In this document: positions 1 to 11,369 of the stretch, in pieces
Position numbering within the stretch: the stretch's first letter is position 1
How the letters are laid out: every line of letters starts with the position of its first letter
From: Apostichopus japonicus
Taxonomy: Eukaryota; Echinodermata; Holothuroidea; Aspidochirotida; Stichopodidae
Direction of reading: 5' to 3'
Assembly (NCBI RefSeq): GCF_037975245.1
Contig: NC_092582.1
Coordinates: 14,486,077 to 14,550,076, forward strand
DNA: 64,000 nt
Made by a program: the position numbers and the translations under genes
The notes under the pieces: model-generated
The model's input: only the letters and a program-made list of their open reading frames with translations
What the model was told of the DNA's origin: nothing
The model's database searches: none

Positions 1-438
1 AGTGTGTACCGACTGAGTAACTTTTCTTAATCGGCTTCATGCCTGGATGTTGACGTCAATGTTTTATAGTGTTATCTCATATCGTCTGGAACGTTTTCTC
101 ATATCTTATATCTACTATCTTTTTTAGAATGATACTTATTATTAAATAAATGTGGTTATCTTTTCCAACATTGGTAGTTAGGCATTGCTGTGTGTCAGTG
201 TTTGCACATAGCCTTAATGGTGATTGGTAGTGTGCTTTATTAGTATTACCAGGATAGTTAAACATTTTCTTAGGTGCATCTGGTAAACTTTGACCTAAGT
301 CTCTTTGCCTTAGTATCTCTTCCCCCTATAGAGAGTTCTCAGTTTCTACAGGATCTCTTATCTTTATAGATAGTTATCTCGCGGAGTCGCCGGTATTTGA
401 TCAAATTTTGATTAAACTGATAAAAAATTGAAACATTT

Positions 439-670
439 AGGAGTGTTAGCTCAGTGGTTAACGTTGGTGCCTTTCAATCATAAGGTCCCAAGTTCAAGTC
501 TCTCCAAGATTAATGTATGTCGTTCAGTTACAGAGTTGTTGACAATTGACAATTCATAATCATGAAGTTAAATATGAATCTAAGAGACTGACTTCGGTCA
601 GCTTGCGGCTTTGATAAGCCAATGAGGTTTCTTCGCAAGTTCCTGCTTGCAAGAGGATCTAAAATACAAA
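439..670 (+). mobile_element. tRNA-derived SINE, copy 1
   Basis: The element starts with a tRNA-like head carrying a box A (TTAGCTCAGTGG) and a box B-like stretch (AGTTCAAGTCTC) about 40 nt later, which is RNA polymerase III promoter spacing. A unique body and a tail hairpin (GCAAGTTCCTGCTTGC) follow. Two reverse-strand copies lie at 20648-20866 and 50951-51162. This copy is nearly full length. No clear target-site duplication was seen. Confidence 0.8.
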
Positions 671-1217
671 TACATTCTATTTGAGTAAATGTCATGAATA
701 TTCATAGAATCTGAAAGTGGCACTCAGGTATTACACTGCTTGTAAGAATAGATCTGCGTCTTCTGTTTGATAATCGTAGCTATGAATAGATGGTTACTAT
801 GGATTCCCACCAGCTTCGGGTTTAGTTGTGGGACAGGAATGTTTTAATTATTCAGATTCTAATCTATCTGAATACAAATTTACAGTTTTATCAGAGAAAT
901 TTAAAAAAAACAAAAGAAGTGGCTGAAAGTTTGATAGAACTTGTTATTCTGAAGTCAATCTTGTTTCTAAAATGTTTTCTGCCATTTCATCAATTCATGT
1001 CTATTTTGGCATTCTACTTAACCTCATGTCTTCACTAGTTATACTGCCCTCTTGATCATCCAAATAAGACCGTTGGTATCGTAAAGTTTTATGACCTTTC
1101 ATCATCCTCGGGAGAATTATTGGGGAGAGAGTTCAATACATGTGATTACAAGAAAACAAGAGTCTTTACTATTAACTTCTGACTTTTTCACTCTGTTTGT
1201 TTCTTTCATTTTGATAG

Positions 1218-2516
1218 CTTCCTCTGTCACCTACCAAACCAAAAATGGATGTTAAACACTCCTCGGCTGCAGATCTTCGCAGGGAGCTGGAGCTAGAATT
1301 CAAATTGCCCAATAGTGACATTCGAAGCCACGCCTGGTTCCACGGTGGCATATCGAGAGAACAGGCCCAGACTCTGGTGAAGAGTGACGGGGACTTCTTG
1401 GTCCGAGATTCGATCTCAAAGCCGGGGAATTACGTCTTGACTGTCATGTGGAGAAACGCGCCGATGCACTTTGTGATTAATAAGATTGCGGCCAACACTC
1501 ATTCCAGCTATGCCTCTTACCAGTATCAATTCGAGAAAGAGAGCTTCGACAATGTCCCGGGCCTGATACGATACCACATCGGTAACAGACGGGCCATCTC
1601 GGCGCCGACAAAGGCGATCATAACGAACCCTATCAATAGAAATGTGCCCCTCAGTGCAATGGATGGCCGTTATGCCATCTCACCCACAAACGATGTCTAT
1701 TCCACGACTAACAAAGTGATCACTCCTAAAAAAATGACCCTGGACTTAAAATCCTCGTCGAGAGAGAGGTCGGGAAGTATACCGAGCATCCTCAGCCCTA
1801 CAGGATTTTTAAAACCGTCGATGGGAAGGTCGGAAAGCCAGCCCTCGATCAGTCCAGTCTCTCCTACCGCTAAAGAGCTCCCATCCCCAACGCCAGATTC
1901 AGGGAAGAAGGAGACCTTGTTCCAGAGGACAGGCAGCGAACCGATCCTCAATCAAAACGAGATGGGATCGCCGAGGAGGAAGATCCTAGAGGACAGTAAG
2001 CACAGCGGGTCCGACAGCGACCTCATGGTGAAGGTCAGCGGCCCTCCGAAGCCAGTCAGGACGCCCTCGATCCACGCCCAACCATTCCCGGAGATGGACG
2101 AAGACATCTATAGCGAAATCTCGCCGGTGGACGAACCGGTCCACGTGAAATATTTATCGCTCAAGGACAAAGAGGAAGAAGAGACGTCTGCGGACGATAT
2201 CAACCACGAGAGGTTGGAAAAGAGAAAGAGGGTCACCTCGGATACCAGAAACTCAGTTCTAGAAACCCTTGATGGCCCTCCTCTCATAACATCTCCCAAA
2301 CTCATGGAGGATGACGAGGACACAGAGGTGTACCCTAGACCAAATTATCTGCAATATGAGGAGCAATCTACATTTCACCCAGAGCTGTTCACTTCGGATT
2401 GGCTAGGAGAAGAGAACAAGCCGTTAGATGCGAGCGTCGTGTCAGAGATGAGAAGATTGATCATGGCAACGCCTCCATTAACCCTTGCCAAACATTTAAC
2501 TGTGGTGGATATAGAG
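1218..2516 (+). CDS. BCAR3: SH2 exon of the BCAR3-like gene
   Basis: The exon follows a TAG acceptor at 1215-1217 and ends at a GAG|GTAACT donor in phase 0. Counting from ATG 1245, the SH2 domain covers about residues 31-118. It starts with AWFHGGI and has the phosphotyrosine-binding arginine in FLVRDS (51-56). A basic helix, LRRELELEF, precedes the SH2 domain, as in BCAR3. Residues 150-330 are a low-complexity Ser/Pro/Asp linker with RTGSEPIL, a motif also present in the vertebrate linker, and a tyrosine in a DEDIYSEIS context that could be phosphorylated. The tail (about 395-424) carries EENKPLDA, which matches the start of the NSP C-terminal domain. Nine in-frame codons precede the ATG with no stop, so 1245 is only the first visible Met. 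Confidence 0.9.
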
Positions 2517-5500
2517 GTAACTTGAAACTGCTTCTTTTTTTTTTTTTTTATAATTTTATTCACTTTCTAATATTCCAATCTTTAGGTTTTAATAATCTCA
2601 CTCTGAATTGTTAGAATTTTTTTTTTTTTTTTCATTTCTTTCCAAATATTTTCTTGAAAGGGTTAGGACAGAGACCTTTAAAAAGTTTCTTCAAAAATAA
2701 TGAGAAAGTCAGATTTGACATGACGATCCAACAGTAATCACATTGTGGAAAATTGTCAATAGTTGTTCTTCAGGCGGATACGATTCCCACAAAGGGAAGT
2801 TGTTTTCATTTGCTGGAGTACAGACTATATGGTTAGGTAGGTCTGTTGTATAAACTCAGCTCTGTGTCGTTCACTGTCCTTAATACTTCATAGAATTGGA
2901 TTCGAAGATTCCCAAAACATTTCATCAGCATGGCCTACTCGAGTTGAATTTTTTAATTTGAACGGAGAAAAAGAAGAGAAAAACAAGCAAGGGGATATGT
3001 CATGTTTTCAGGATCTTTTAAAAGTTCGAGAATGTCGTTGGTGTGGAAGGAAGTCGTTGTGGGAATCTTTGCCCCGCCATGGTTTCAGGGAAGCCCTACG
3101 TGGGTTGTTCACGCCGTTTGTTTTTATTGAAGGGATAAATATTATCCGTTGGTTAAATGGTTAGAACACCCACATTGACTACTTTTGCAGGAATGTATCA
3201 ACCCACAAGCAAAAAATAAAAAAATAAAATAAAAGGGACTACAGGTGCTTCACATTTGTGTGTCTTGGCTGAAGACCATGTTGTCGCTATATGGCATGCA
3301 GGAATTTGCAATGTCGTGTGATGTTTTATCAAGTTAAAGTAAAATATGAGAAAAGAGCAGCAAAAAGGCAAAGAGATAAAAAACCCACAGGCAAAACAAA
3401 TTCAGATCCCTCGCCCAAAAATCAAAGTATAAAAAAATATTTAGAAGCCCAAGATCATTGGATAGATGAGATGAGGGAAGCAGTTCAGAAAGGTACAAAT
3501 GGTATAATAATATTTTGAAATTGTTAAATACTGGTATTTCAAGTTACCTAATGTTATACCCACGTTTGTTCCCATGGGACTGTCATTGAGTGACCTCACA
3601 CACTCCTTCGATCCCCATCTGTTACCCACCAACAAGTGTAAGAGATTTTAAGAAATGAGAAAATATTCCAAGACTGTCTTTGGTAATTACTTGTTTTGCC
3701 ACACCTAGGATGATTGACTGATTTGGAAGGATCAGGTGCTGTTAGAAGGAATATAATATTCATTAATTTATCTTGTCATGGCCTCATCAGACGTAGGCTG
3801 GGCCGTGTACGAAATACCATGAGAACCTGTTGTAGGTCACATTTGTATTCAGGTTAAAGGTTTCAGATATGAATATGTATAATATCCTTGCAGGATCACC
3901 AATCAGAATCAATTGATCAAAATTGTTACACCCCATCAGTCACCTCATTATTACAGTTAGATTGAAATTTACGTGTATGTCCAATAGAAAGTGCATCTCC
4001 ATGGCCAAAAGATCCTACTTCCTATAACATAAATCCTCTACATCACTGCAGGATATATGAATATTCAGTTTGCTTCAACCAATCACATTCTTTGTAGCTG
4101 ATGGAGTTAAGTAACCTTGCATATATTTGTTGCATAAACCACACATGATAATCACACAAACTGCAACACACTCTTACATTCACTCAGTGCTTATTTAGTG
4201 AGAGAAATTAGAGTTCGTTATTCGGGGAAGGGCATGACAATAAAAGCAGAGGTTGTCGCAGAAGTTGTTCTAATGTCTGATGGAAAAACTCTGTGGAAAA
4301 ATCTTGTTAATCAGACAGAACTAACATTTGAGGTCACCCAAAATATTGTTTTTTCACTTTTGGATACAATCAGTCAGGCATACATACATTGACCTTGATG
4401 GACAGCAAACTTTACAATCTGTACACTAGTCATAAAAATACAGACTTGTAAGCCAATTTTTGTAATCTTTCCGTCCATATTTATTTAGTTATATATATTT
4501 TTGTCGCTTTGCTTCAGAGTCTCAGGGTCACCGATAATGCTAACAACAACTTGCCAGGGTTGGAGCTGATCACCCTACCGCAAGGTAGTCAGCTGAGACA
4601 AGATATCTTAGAGAGGTGAGTTACATGTAAATAAGATATCTTAGAGAGGTGAGTTACGTGTAAATAAGATATCTTAGAGAGGTGAGTTACGTGTAAATAA
4701 GATATCTTAGAGAGGTGAGTTACGTGTAAATAAGATATCTTAGAGAGGTGAGTTAACTGTAAATAAGATATCTTAGAGAGGTGAGTTAACTGTAAATAAG
4801 ATATCTTAGAGAGGTGAATTACGTGTAAATAAGATATCTTAGAGAGGTGAGTTAACTGTAAATAAGATCTTAGAGAGGTGAGTTACGTGTAAATAAGATA
4901 TCTTAGAGAGGTGAGTTACGTGTAAATAAGATATCTTAGAGAGGTGAGTTACGTGTAAATAAGATATCTTAGAGAGGTGAGTTACGTGTAAATAAGATAT
5001 CTTAGAGAGGTGAGTTAACTGTAAATAAGATATCTTAGAGAGGTGAGTTAACTGTAAATAAGATATCTTAGAGAGGTGAATTACGTGTAAATAAGATATC
5101 TTAGAGAGGTGAGTTAACTGTAAATAAGATATCTTAGAGAGTTGAATTACGTGTAAATAAGATATCTCAGAGAGGTGAGTTACGTGTAAATAAGATATCT
5201 TAGAGAGGTGATTTACATGTAAATAAGATAGGTTAGAGAGGTGAGTTACGTGTAAAAAGTTTTAAAAGGAAGGTGAAAACATTTGTAAAGGTTAGCAATG
5301 TCTGGTGGTTTTTATTTTGTTTTTCAACGAGGAATGCTCCTTTAATAGGAGGCTATCACTATTTCCACCGAGGCCACTAGTGAGTCAGATAATAGTTACT
5401 GTGATCCAAACTGTAAACGAAAAAAAAGAGACAATTGTTTTTATGACTGCTGCCACCTTCAATACATTTGGACCCTTGCTGACACATTTAACTGTGCATT

Positions 5501-6984
5501 TGATCACTGCATGAGTTTGTAATGGGTTTCTTTATTTTCCACCATATTTTATATTCTGCACTTTGCTGAATTTAAAAATTTAAAAAAAAATGTTGAAGTT
5601 TTTAACAAAGCCTCATATCGAGATGGTTGTCAGTGTCAACACTGCTTTTATTCATCTTGAAAATGTAAAAACAGGAAAAAGAAAAAGCAAAAAGTCTTAA
5701 TCTCCTTCAGGCACTATTAGTAATATCTGACTAGCTTGCATATTTGGCGACCAAACAAATTCATCTTCCAGTACCACCCTGCCCGTCGTCGTCGAGATAA
5801 AGTTCTCTTTCTACTGTTCATCGGTATTTGTCGGAGTACTCTATGAGCACATAATTAAAAAACGCTCAAAGTGATGCTGTGAAGAAAACTCTGCAGATCT
5901 TTGATCAGTTGTGGTATTTTAATGAAATCATCCCAGCCTTTTTTGTTTTTCAATGACAGATATAAATGTCTAAAAGTATGGTGCTCCATCTGTATCCTGA
6001 CATGTCCTGACCAGGAGGAGAGGTTGCGCATGATGGAACATTGGATCAACCTCGCCGACTCCCTCAGGAGCAATTTCGGAAATCTGTTTGGCTTTGGTGC
6101 AATTATGGATGCCATGTGCAGCCCAGCTGTAAGTATTAAAGCTTAGCTTCTGTAGGGATCTAAGATCTTAAAAAGATCTAAAGTTAAACATTGTTCAATT
6201 TTATTATTATTTTCTATTGGTAAGGTATATTTTCTATAACCTTTTACTCAAAATGTTGGGTCAATACCCCCCCCTCCCATGAGGTGAGCAGGGCTAGCAG
6301 CTGCATGTTAGTATGTATCTTGCGTTGAAAAAGTGCTGCGTTATAATTCGATTATGACGTACATGGAAAACGATATTCATTTTCAAGAAAAACTGCCGTT
6401 TTATTCCCTAAAATTTCGTATTTTTTCTTTTCTTTTAGATGATGTACATGAGGTCTGTTTGGGACGGCCTGAGGTCGCACCACACGAACAGTGCGGTACT
6501 CTACGACACCAAACTCCGTTCTCTGCTGAAGTCGTTAAACATCGGAGAGAACGCCTTCCCCTTGCCTCAGATCAGCATACCTTACGTCATTCCAATCTGC
6601 CAGCTCATGGAGAGAGACTGGACGTACCTCTCCGAACAGGACTGGTCCCAACAGCTCAGCAAGGAGACCCTGGAGAACTTCCCCGTGGGCGAGACCTGGG
6701 AGGACTCCGCCGTCAACTTTGGCCTGGACGCCATGATGGGCCACCTACGGAACGCCCACAGGTACTCCCAACAGATGGAGATGTACAGCGCCCACGCGCA
6801 GTCCAAGGTCAACGGCTACAAGACGGACCGGAGAATCCTGGACCTGTTCAGGACCGAGTTCCACATGAGGTTACTCTGGGGTAGTAAGGGAGCGGTCGTG
6901 GACAGTAGAGATAGACATCAAAAATTTGACCTGATAATGAAGGTCATGTCAACGAAAATCGAAGAGGCCAGCATGAGGGCATGA
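1218..6984 (+). CDS. BCAR3: NSP-family adaptor (BCAR3/SH2D3-like), 3' part of gene
   Basis: Proposed coding exons are 1218-2516, 4518-4615, a tentative 5772-5823, 6015-6128 and 6439-6984. From the ATG at 1245 they would give about 693 residues. The protein has an N-terminal SH2 domain, a long Ser/Pro-rich linker and a C-terminal NSP-type Cdc25/RasGEF-like domain. In vertebrate BCAR3 and SH2D3C this fold does not act as an exchange factor but binds p130Cas/BCAR1 in adhesion signalling. Family landmarks are FLVRDS in the SH2 domain, GLELITLPQG in the second exon and MRLLWGSKGA near the end, all close to BCAR3. Reading phases are 0 after 2516, 2 after 4615 and 0 at 6015 and 6439, so about 3n+1 nt must lie between 4615 and 6015. 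The open frame continues upstream of ATG 1245 to the acceptor, so the true start may be in an exon left of the window. Confidence 0.88.
4518..4615 (+). CDS. BCAR3: NSP-domain exon whose 3' end seeds a minisatellite
   Basis: A 98-nt exon between a TTCAG acceptor (4517) and a GAGAG|GTGAGT donor. It enters in phase 0 and leaves in phase 2. The product reads GLELITLPQGSQLRQDILER, a strong match to a conserved segment of BCAR3/SH2D3 proteins. The last 16 nt of the exon and the first 17 nt of the intron form the unit that is then tandemly repeated 20 times. Reading past this donor meets TGA at once, so only the first donor keeps the frame open. Confidence 0.88.
4600..5258 (+). repeat. 33-bp minisatellite of 20 splice-donor copies
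   Basis: Twenty tandem units, nearly all 33 bp, start at the exon/intron boundary at 4615/4616. Each unit holds a 12-bp palindrome (TAAGATATCTTA), then GAGAG|GTGAGT and a TTACGTGT or TTAACTGT tail. Sixteen of 20 keep an intact GTGAGT donor; units 7, 15, 17 and 19 read GTGAAT, GTGAAT, GTTGAA and GTGATT. The order of tail variants in units 1-8 is repeated in units 9-16, which points to duplication of an eight-unit block. Unit 9 follows a 3-bp deletion. All downstream units contain in-frame TGA and TAA. Confidence 0.97.
5772..5823 (+). CDS. BCAR3: Candidate 52-nt microexon of the BCAR3-like gene
   Basis: The phases of the flanking exons require 3n+1 nt between 4615 and 6015, and the family has about 20 residues there (a HNTMAIGIAVDIL-type segment in vertebrates). 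This stretch follows a good acceptor, CATCTTCCAG, is locally GC-richer than the intron, and is exactly 52 nt. It translates as TTLPVVVEIKF plus six residues. Its donor (TCG|GTATTT) is weak and the similarity is modest, so it is a proposal from phase, position and composition rather than a clear homology call. Confidence 0.35.
6015..6128 (+). CDS. BCAR3: NSP-domain exon
   Basis: A 114-nt exon, phase 0 on both sides, between acceptor CCAG (6014) and donor GCT|GTAAGT. It encodes 38 residues, EERLRMMEHW to DAMCSPA. These align with the vertebrate segment running from EDRA to ALEMPQ, including the FxNLFGFGAIMDAM core (vertebrate DLYSFSALMKAL). It is part of the C-terminal Cas-binding domain. Confidence 0.85.
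6439..6984 (+). CDS. BCAR3: Terminal NSP-domain exon with stop codon
   Basis: It starts right after a pyrimidine-rich TTTTAG acceptor and runs 181 codons to TGA at 6982-6984. It contains YDTKLRSLLKSL, a PYVIPICQLMERD segment (vertebrate PLLMPLVTLMER) and RTEFHMRLLWGSKGA, nearly identical to the conserved C-terminal block of BCAR3/SH2D3C. Local GC is well above that of the surrounding introns. Loosely possible 3' processing signals downstream are ATTAAA at 7047, AATAAA at 8217 and AATAAA at 8697. I cannot choose among them. Confidence 0.92.
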   Translation: MMYMRSVWDGLRSHHTNSAVLYDTKLRSLLKSLNIGENAFPLPQISIPYVIPICQLMERDWTYLSEQDWSQQLSKETLENFPVGETWEDSAVNFGLDAMMGHLRNAHRYSQQMEMYSAHAQSKVNGYKTDRRILDLFRTEFHMRLLWGSKGAVVDSRDRHQKFDLIMKVMSTKIEEASMRA

Positions 6985-7326
6985 TTCACATTTGCTTTCT
7001 GTCACCATGATAGATAGCTAGAGCATATTTAGGAAGAATTTTTATGATTAAATGCAATCGAAGTATGAAAGTCTGGAAGAGGAGAGTAAATCAGATATCG
7101 GTGTGCAGAAGTTAGGTGTTTTTCAGAAGGTGTTCCTGTAGGCCTCGGTCATCTCTTTCCTTAGCAGTTCAGAGGTAACCTACCATCACATGAAATCTCC
7201 TGCTTTAAATACAATTAGATAAATCCTACAAAATCCCCCTACCCCACCCCCCTACCCCACCCCCCCTTCCTTGATAACTGGCTTCTTGGTATAGAAGGAT
7301 AATGGATAATATTATCTTAGCAATGG

Positions 7327-7360
<34 letters not shown>

Positions 7361-10300
7361 CTCACAGAAAATTCACCCTTTTCAAGCCGAAGAATAGGAT
7401 GACAAATTCTCATACATGAATGTGGTCACAATGCTGATGGGATGGGATGAGATTTAGCTTCATCAAGGCTATCACGTACCCGTTTGTGCTCCACGACGAC
7501 TAGACTCATATATGTCATAACATTCGGTGGTTGATTTCGTGGTCGTCTGGTGGTGGTGGTGGTGTACCTGCTTATCTCATTACATCAGAGCCATTGTTTT
7601 GCTTTTGCTTTCGTTTTTTTTTTTCTTTTTTTTCATTTTGTGCAATATGTTTTGAATGTAAGTATATCTAAAGAATATAATATCGTTTTAATTTTTTTTT
7701 CTTATTTTTTAAAACTGACAAAGAAATATGAAAATATTTGAAGATGTGTCAATATTTAGAGGGAGGTGTTTTTCAGTGTGGTGTTTTATTTGTGGTATGT
7801 GTGCAACTTTATGCCAAAATTACGTCTCTAAGTGTCAAAGATGAATCTTCCTAGCCTTTTCATCGGTTTGAATAATGGTCGGGATGTCGTACTACCGTGG
7901 AAGTATTACCTCGAAATGTTTCCATGGTCAAAATATTTTGTGAATTGAACTTGGATGGCTGTTGACATAGTTTGGTAATATCAAGACAAGTTTTGGCTAT
8001 TTTTATTATTATTTTTAAAATGTGGGGAAAGGGTGTTGATGTGACTTGGAGATTTCAGGCCAGAGAAAATACTAGTCCTATATGATTGCATCTTCAAAAT
8101 CCAAAATGAAAGCAGTAATTTGGTTGTTATTGCATCTTAAATGTTGACCAAATTAAATAATGATCGAAAATGATCAAAGTTTGAGCAATCAATGATAATT
8201 GGGTACTGTATCTGAAAATAAACTGAAAATTATATCCTGGTTTCTCCTTTTGAACTCAAAAGTTAGGTAAAGTATGGTATAGTCGACTATTTCATTGACC
8301 TTTGACCAAGGTTTTGGTCCAGACACTTGATGTTAGAGTTAATACTATGTATTTGCATACGAATGCTAATTCAAGCATAAAAGCAAGTTTTACTTGGAAT
8401 GAAATTGACAGTTGACTGTATGGGTGACACAAAATATATGCTAGATATATGCTTAAATGGCCACAAAGTGGCAAACCTTGCGGAAAACTTTTTTTTAAAC
8501 AATGTGTCACAGTTTGGTATATCAATTTACATGGTACATAAAAGCCTATTGTAACTTTTCTGTGTCTGCAAAGTGTATATGGTTCCAAAAAAAAATGAAA
8601 GATATTTAGACATTGTTTTTATTATTGGTGGTTAAATTTGAAGACCCCTAGATACACATTACTTTTCTCTGAGAGTGAGCTTTTGGCAAATTCACAAATA
8701 AAAGAGTGGACTTTATCCATCATGGCTTTACTTGGAGCTGCATCATTTTAGTTAATTCTAGTAATGAAATGCAACCAACTTTAAATTGACATATGTAAGT
8801 AAGACTAAAGGTGGTAGGGGAGTGGGTTGGGGTGGGGGGGGGCAGGTTAGTAAAATGTTACTACAGAGGAGTATAAAAAATAAATAGTAAAGAGAGGTAA
8901 AATCTTTGCTTGCATTTCTAGCTCATACAATAGTTAACCTCTAAACTGAACCTCTCATGTCATGCTTTCCAGTTTCCTCAAATAATTTATTCGCAAAATA
9001 TATCTCAAAGATTGATAAAAAAGAGAGATAGAGAAAAAAGAAGTAGCATTTTGAACAATGTCAGTTTATTTTGATGGCCTCAAGTTAAAACATTTTGATT
9101 TATTACATTGACCTGTTTTAATATGTGACTTTATATTCTTCTCTGTGGTCTTAATAATTGCCCACAACAGTACTTATATGTATGATTCTGTAAAACTAAT
9201 TTTATTTAAATTATTTACCTTTTTCTCTCTATTTTTGTTCCTTTTGTACTGATTAAACTGTCATGCAAGTTTTTGGTTTTGTTCACATGTCTTTTGCCAA
9301 AGTTATAATTTTTTTTTGTACATATAAAATATGGAAGTAAAATACTACAAATATGACTATTCTCATTTTTCTGTTGTTCTTTGTTACTTTTGTGCTATGC
9401 CCCTTGTTTACCCTCTGGTTCCAGGACCAGATTCAGGATTTTAAAAAGAAGGGGTTGTCGACCCAGAGGTCACTGGAGCCGACTCCATTGCAGAGGGTCC
9501 TCCATTAGAAAAAAAAATCTTTGATGTGAACTGGTGCAATCTGAGGCAAATGCGCTAAGAACTTAAGCGATCACAAGTCATAGTGTAAGTACAAAATCGT
9601 TGTCACATGACATGGACTTCTACAAGTGCGAATGTGACATATCGTTAAGGTTGTCACATAACGACCAACAACACCTTATTTATGTAGTCATCACATTGAT
9701 ACGTAATGATCGCAAAAACAGACTAATTTGCACAGAATCATTGTTAATTTGCAATGATTTGTAATTTACATAGAATGACATCGTTTTCAATTTGTCGTTG
9801 GTTGTACATTATATGATTGACACACAAAGGAATTTCGTTTCTAATTCAAATTCTTTTGATTCGATTCCTTCTTAATGCCAACTCTTTCTCTTGATATTGC
9901 ACTGCATTAAAATAACCACCGAAACGGATACAATTCATAAATTTCACAAGTCATTCTCATGCAGTACACTGCCACATCAAGACTTGTGATTCTAACGCGC
10001 ATACTTCTAATGCAGACATCTCTCATTACACGATCGCAAGTCATGAAAACTCTTCCAACAAATTCTCTTCTAAAGTAGGTGGCGCTAAGCCAGATTAAGA
10101 TCGTTATATGTATGATGAGCTGAGACCGTCACAACCCGTGATCTCAAAACGAGGAGTGTCTTCATTAGCAATGCTTGTATTAGAAGCAGCCTTCATGTGT
10201 CGATGATAATGTACACTTCCTCTTTTAAATTCTTTTGAAATGATCCTCTCTTTTTCTTCCATCCTAATATGGCTTCTCCAATTGTTTCCGACGGTGAGAC

Positions 10301-11369
10301 CTACTACCCATCACTTCCTCACCCCCCCCCCCTCCCTCTTAGCCCATCCATGCAGCTCTCCACTTGTTACCCTCTCTACTGACTCTATATGTCTTTCTCC
10401 GTTTCATTGTAACACAAAGTCTAAATTGCTTTTATAGAACTCCTCCACTTTGCAATATACTCCTTAAACTAATCCTGAGGCTATGAGAAACTAGTTCGCC
10501 CCTTCATGTCCTATAAAGTTAATGAATTTCTTCCTTAGATACATTAATACTAGCATCTCCGGGCATAGCTCTTTCACCGAGTCGAAGGTAGCGGACTGTA
10601 GTCATCATTGTTCAGGAAATCCTTTTGGATTTTAAATAAAAACCCTCCAAGGCGAACGCTTAGTTCGTTAGTATAGAAGAGCTGAAGAGCTCTTAACATC
10701 AGTTATACACTCGGCAAGTTATTAACGGGAATTACTTAGCATTTCATCTTGTGAAAAAAAGAAACCAATTCTCATATCAGCGGTATTGAAGTAGTCATCA
10801 AATTTCTCTCTGGAATCGTATTTTCTAGACTTCAGTTATCAACGTCTTGTGTGGTTAGTTTGATGACTTGGAAACAGCAATAAGAAAGACACCTTCGTTT
10901 GTTACATTAATTATCATTCGCCAATTATTGTGTAGGACAAAATGACTCGGATTGATTGTAATATTTGTGTCTTTTCTGCATTGTGACGTCATCCTATCGG
11001 AACATATTATATTTGTCCATATATTTGTAAATGTTTACAAGCAGTGTATCATTAGTTTTGTAGGAAGCCGTTTAATCATGAGCTAATACACGATTTTCTT
11101 ATTTTGTAATTTGTTAACATACAACAGAGGGGATTAGGTGCGAAGGAATGAGAAGTGACTGGTTTAATTGCTACTATAATTTACTTCACCGTTAGCTTCC
11201 TTTAATAAGTTCACACGGAAATTACGGTAAAAGTCAACTCCATTAAGTATGTAATAAGATCTATAATTATAGCTGTAACAAGACGTACAGTATTTGTTAC
11301 TTGACAAAACATATATTATTTCGTTATTTTCATCAAATTTCTGGATCGATCGCAAAAGATTTTTTAATA
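6985..11369. other. 3' flank of BCAR3-like gene and intergenic DNA
   Basis: No coding exon is supported here. It contains a (TA)n tract at 7328-7359, long T-rich stretches, a C-rich run near 10321 and a fragment of an interspersed repeat at about 9424-9510 (reverse orientation, family also at 15185 and 38607). The 3' UTR of the adaptor gene must end somewhere in the left half. The carboxypeptidase promoter should lie in the right half, but no convincing TATA or initiator could be picked. Confidence 0.5.
9424..9510 (-). repeat. Fragment of GGATCC-type interspersed repeat
   Basis: It aligns with the reverse complement of the right end of the element at 38607-38880: CAGATTCAGGAT, then an A-rich stretch, then CACTGGAGCCGACTCC matching CGTTGAAGCCGACTCC. 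It could be misread as a short exon because it follows TTCCAG and stays open to TAG. Confidence 0.45.

Noticed and set aside
439-520. A functional tRNA gene
   Set aside because: Box A and box B are present, but the acceptor stem and cloverleaf do not close and the head continues into a SINE body with other copies in the window.
5341-5372. 31-nt segment between TTTAATAG and GTGAGT that also satisfies the missing-exon phase
   Set aside because: Its translation (RLSLFPPRPL) has no similarity to the NSP family and the acceptor lacks a good pyrimidine tract. 5772-5823 is the better candidate.
6333-6884. 183-codon plus-strand frame overlapping the last BCAR3-like exon
   Set aside because: It is a shadow in another frame. 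The frame of 6439-6984 carries the conserved NSP residues.
9424-9510. Apparent short exon after TTCCAG ending in TAG
   Set aside because: It aligns with the reverse complement of the interspersed repeat at 38607-38880, so the exon appearance is accidental.
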